Positions 49,209 to 50,178 of a stretch of 50,178 nucleotides of DNA are shown here, piece by piece. Source of the DNA: Patescibacteria group bacterium (lineage in GTDB: Bacteria > Patescibacteriota > Doudnabacteria > UBA920). The stretch lies in contig JAMDAY010000007.1 of NCBI GenBank assembly GCA_023484515.1, positions 1-50,178 on the forward strand. Direction: 5' to 3'. The position numbers and the translations under genes are program-made. Numbering within the stretch: position 1 is the stretch's first letter; every line of letters begins with the position of its first letter. The notes beneath the pieces are model-generated. The model made no database searches. It was not told where the DNA came from and saw only the letters and a list, made by a program, of their open reading frames with translations.

Positions 49209-49543
49209 TTATGCCATTTTTGATCCATTAGAAACAAACCTTTCGGGCTGGGCCAAGACCACTTCGCCGGCAGGCAAATAGAATCCGCAAGTCAAAACTT
49301 CACTGAAAAAATTCGCGATTTGTTTTAAGGGAAAGTTAACAACGCAAATAACCTGCTTTCTATAAGTTCATCTTTTTTGTAGAAATGCGTAATTTGGGCG
49401 CTGGATTTTTTTATGCCGAATTCTCCCAAATCAATTGTCAACTTATAAGCCGGCTTTTTCGCTTCCGGAAAATCATTAACCGACAATATAGTTCCGACTC
49501 TTAATTCCACTTTTGCAAACTCTTGCCAAGTAATAGTTTCCAT
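49209..49543 (-). pseudogene. csaA: CsaA-like tRNA-binding protein, frameshifted
   Basis: The first frame from ATG 49543 reads METITWQEFAKVELRVGTIL and continues KSSAQITHFYKKDELIES, then ends early at 49325. A second frame beginning near 49355 reads QVICVVNFPLKQIANFFSEV and then LPAGEVVLAQPERFVSNGSK, ending at 49209. Joined, they give the standard ~111-residue OB-fold tRNA-binding protein (CsaA/YtpR C-terminal type). One base is missing near 49355-49360. Because the downstream part is still well conserved, the lesion is recent or a sequencing error. CsaA acts as a small chaperone or RNA-binding protein. Confidence 0.85.
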
Positions 49544-49566
49544 TTTGTTTATTCCTTTGTTAATTT

Positions 49567-49622
49567 TGGAAAGGGGGTTTTTAGGCCCCCTTCAAGCCCA
49601 TTATGCATCCTGGGCTTGAAGA
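49567..49622 (-). terminator. Tandem hairpins downstream of the radical SAM gene
   Basis: AAGGGGG/CCCCCTT (49571-49591, with an A/T loop) and CTTCAAGCCCA/TGGGCTTGAAG (49591-49622) lie side by side on the 3' side of the minus-strand gene. T-rich sequence follows the first on the minus strand. Confidence 0.65.
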
Positions 49623-49689
49623 AGCGGGGAAACAAAAATTTCCCCTAAAGTTGCACCCGCCCCAAGCCAAGCGGGGCGGGTGGGCCTGG

Positions 49690-49746
49690 CTAGCCGGGCT
49701 GTTGGCCCGGCGGCCGGCCGTCGTACGGCACATAGTCGTATTCCAC
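49690..49746 (-). CDS. 18-codon ORF after the radical SAM gene (candidate peptide)
   Basis: A GTG at 49746 starts 8 bases after AAGGAGG, which overlaps the stop of the radical SAM gene, and the frame closes at TAG 49690. It would encode 18 residues, MEYDYVPYDGRPPGQQPG, rich in Tyr, Pro and Gly. A strong ribosome binding site and the coupling to a radical SAM gene argue for translation. Its length is below normal RiPP precursors and there is no leader/core division. It may instead be a chance ORF. The peptide is too short for any family match. Confidence 0.4.
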   Translation of the reverse strand: MEYDYVPYDGRPPGQQPG

Positions 49747-49748
49747 GG

Positions 49749-50178
49749 TTATTTCCTCCTTCCTTTTTTCCAGGCATACCAGATGTCGCCGGCAGCATCC
49801 CTGGCAGATTTTTCCTGGGCGAGCCGGCCTTCCAGGAAATTGACCCCGAATTCAGTTTCGGTCTCAAAATACGGCTCGCTTTCGTTCCACGTCCAGCCGT
49901 CCCACCAAATCCCCGACAGCACCATGGCATGCTGCACAATCCGGACAGGGTTGAGCGTGGCCGCGCCGAATTCGAACGGCCAGTCGTAAAAACCAAATCG
50001 TTGCGGCGCAAAATCGGCCGGTCCACCGGCGCTGACGGGGTTGTAAAAAGCCCAGGACAGCTGCTTCAACCCGAATGCGCGCAGCCTTTGCACGCTCTGG
50101 CAAAACTCTTTTTCGGATTCACCCGGCGAGCCCAAAATCCAGAAACCGGTCGATACGATGCCGGCCCGGTTCAGCAAA
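49749..50178 (-). CDS. Radical SAM protein, C-terminal part (start beyond window)
   Basis: The frame is open at the right edge and ends with TAA at 49749, giving the last ~142 residues. STGFWILGSPGESEKEFCQS is the radical SAM segment ([F/W]-x-x-G-x-P-G-E-S/T) late in the barrel that precedes the C-terminal region. After it come RFGFYDWPFEF and a Trp-rich segment (GIWWDGWTWNESEPYFETE), a C-terminus I do not recognise from B12-radical SAM enzymes. The Fe-S cysteines lie outside the window. Codons are GC-rich, like the radical SAM gene at 29577. It is followed by a possible 18-codon ORF. Confidence 0.75.
   Translation of the reverse strand, partial: LLNRAGIVSTGFWILGSPGESEKEFCQSVQRLRAFGLKQLSWAFYNPVSAGGPADFAPQRFGFYDWPFEFGAATLNPVRIVQHAMVLSGIWWDGWTWNESEPYFETETEFGVNFLEGRLAQEKSARDAAGDIWYAWKKGRRK

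Overview
The window looks like a chromosome segment from a Candidate Phyla Radiation (Patescibacteria) genome, most like Parcubacteria/ABY1. I infer this from the gene content, since no search could be run. The clues are paralogous VirB2/TrbC-type pilins, a shortened SMC, a MurF with a membrane N-terminus, several TrmB-type and PaaX/Cas2-like regulators, very short 5' leaders, tRNA genes with encoded CCA, and AT-rich hairpin repeats at gene borders and inside genes. Most genes lie on the minus strand. No CRISPR array, rRNA or complete transposon was found.

Layout. 1-480: tail of an IS30-type transposase and a small unknown gene. 760-8410: dedA, smc, rnc, tRNA-Val, a membrane protein, ftsH and tRNA-Leu. 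8505-13487: six consecutive genes sharing a two-helix VirB2-like module with different exported N-termini. 13500-16300: a four-helix-bundle gene between inverted repeats, an orphan sugar-binding lipoprotein, and galU. 16410-17019: a PaaX/Cas2-like regulator with its promoter/operator copied in inverted orientation at both ends. 17047-19408: comM, lspA and a DksA-like gene lacking cysteines. 19503-20030: an apparent 0.5-kb structured RNA with a consensus promoter and a terminator. 20196-28410: a DEDDh nuclease fused to a helicase-like region, a TrmB regulator, a small unknown gene, recA, a RodZ-like gene and ftsK.

28588-34074 is the most accessory-looking part. A TrmB regulator is divergent from a radical SAM protein and a methyltransferase, and a second TrmB regulator is divergent from a secreted beta-rich protein. 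The putative operators share a 6-N6-6 geometry. 34141-43720 holds hsp20, a glycosyltransferase, a cyclase carrying an in-frame 41-bp palindrome, aspA, tRNA-Ser, the second PaaX/Cas2-like gene, frameshifted rnhB, ddl, murF and an alpha/beta hydrolase. 43794-50178 holds four tRNAs, an O-antigen polymerase/ligase, rlmH, an Ntn hydrolase, a GIY-YIG protein, a HEPN/MNT toxin-antitoxin pair, a frameshifted csaA, and the end of another radical SAM gene followed by an 18-codon ORF.

Functionally the window combines chromosome maintenance (smc, ftsK, recA, comM), peptidoglycan synthesis (ddl, murF, the RodZ-like gene), protein quality control (ftsH, hsp20, lspA), RNA metabolism (rnc, rnhB, rlmH, tRNAs) and cell-surface structures (pilin array, O-antigen ligase, lipoprotein). 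Around these are self-regulating transcription factors whose operators can be read directly. All functional assignments come from motif recognition.
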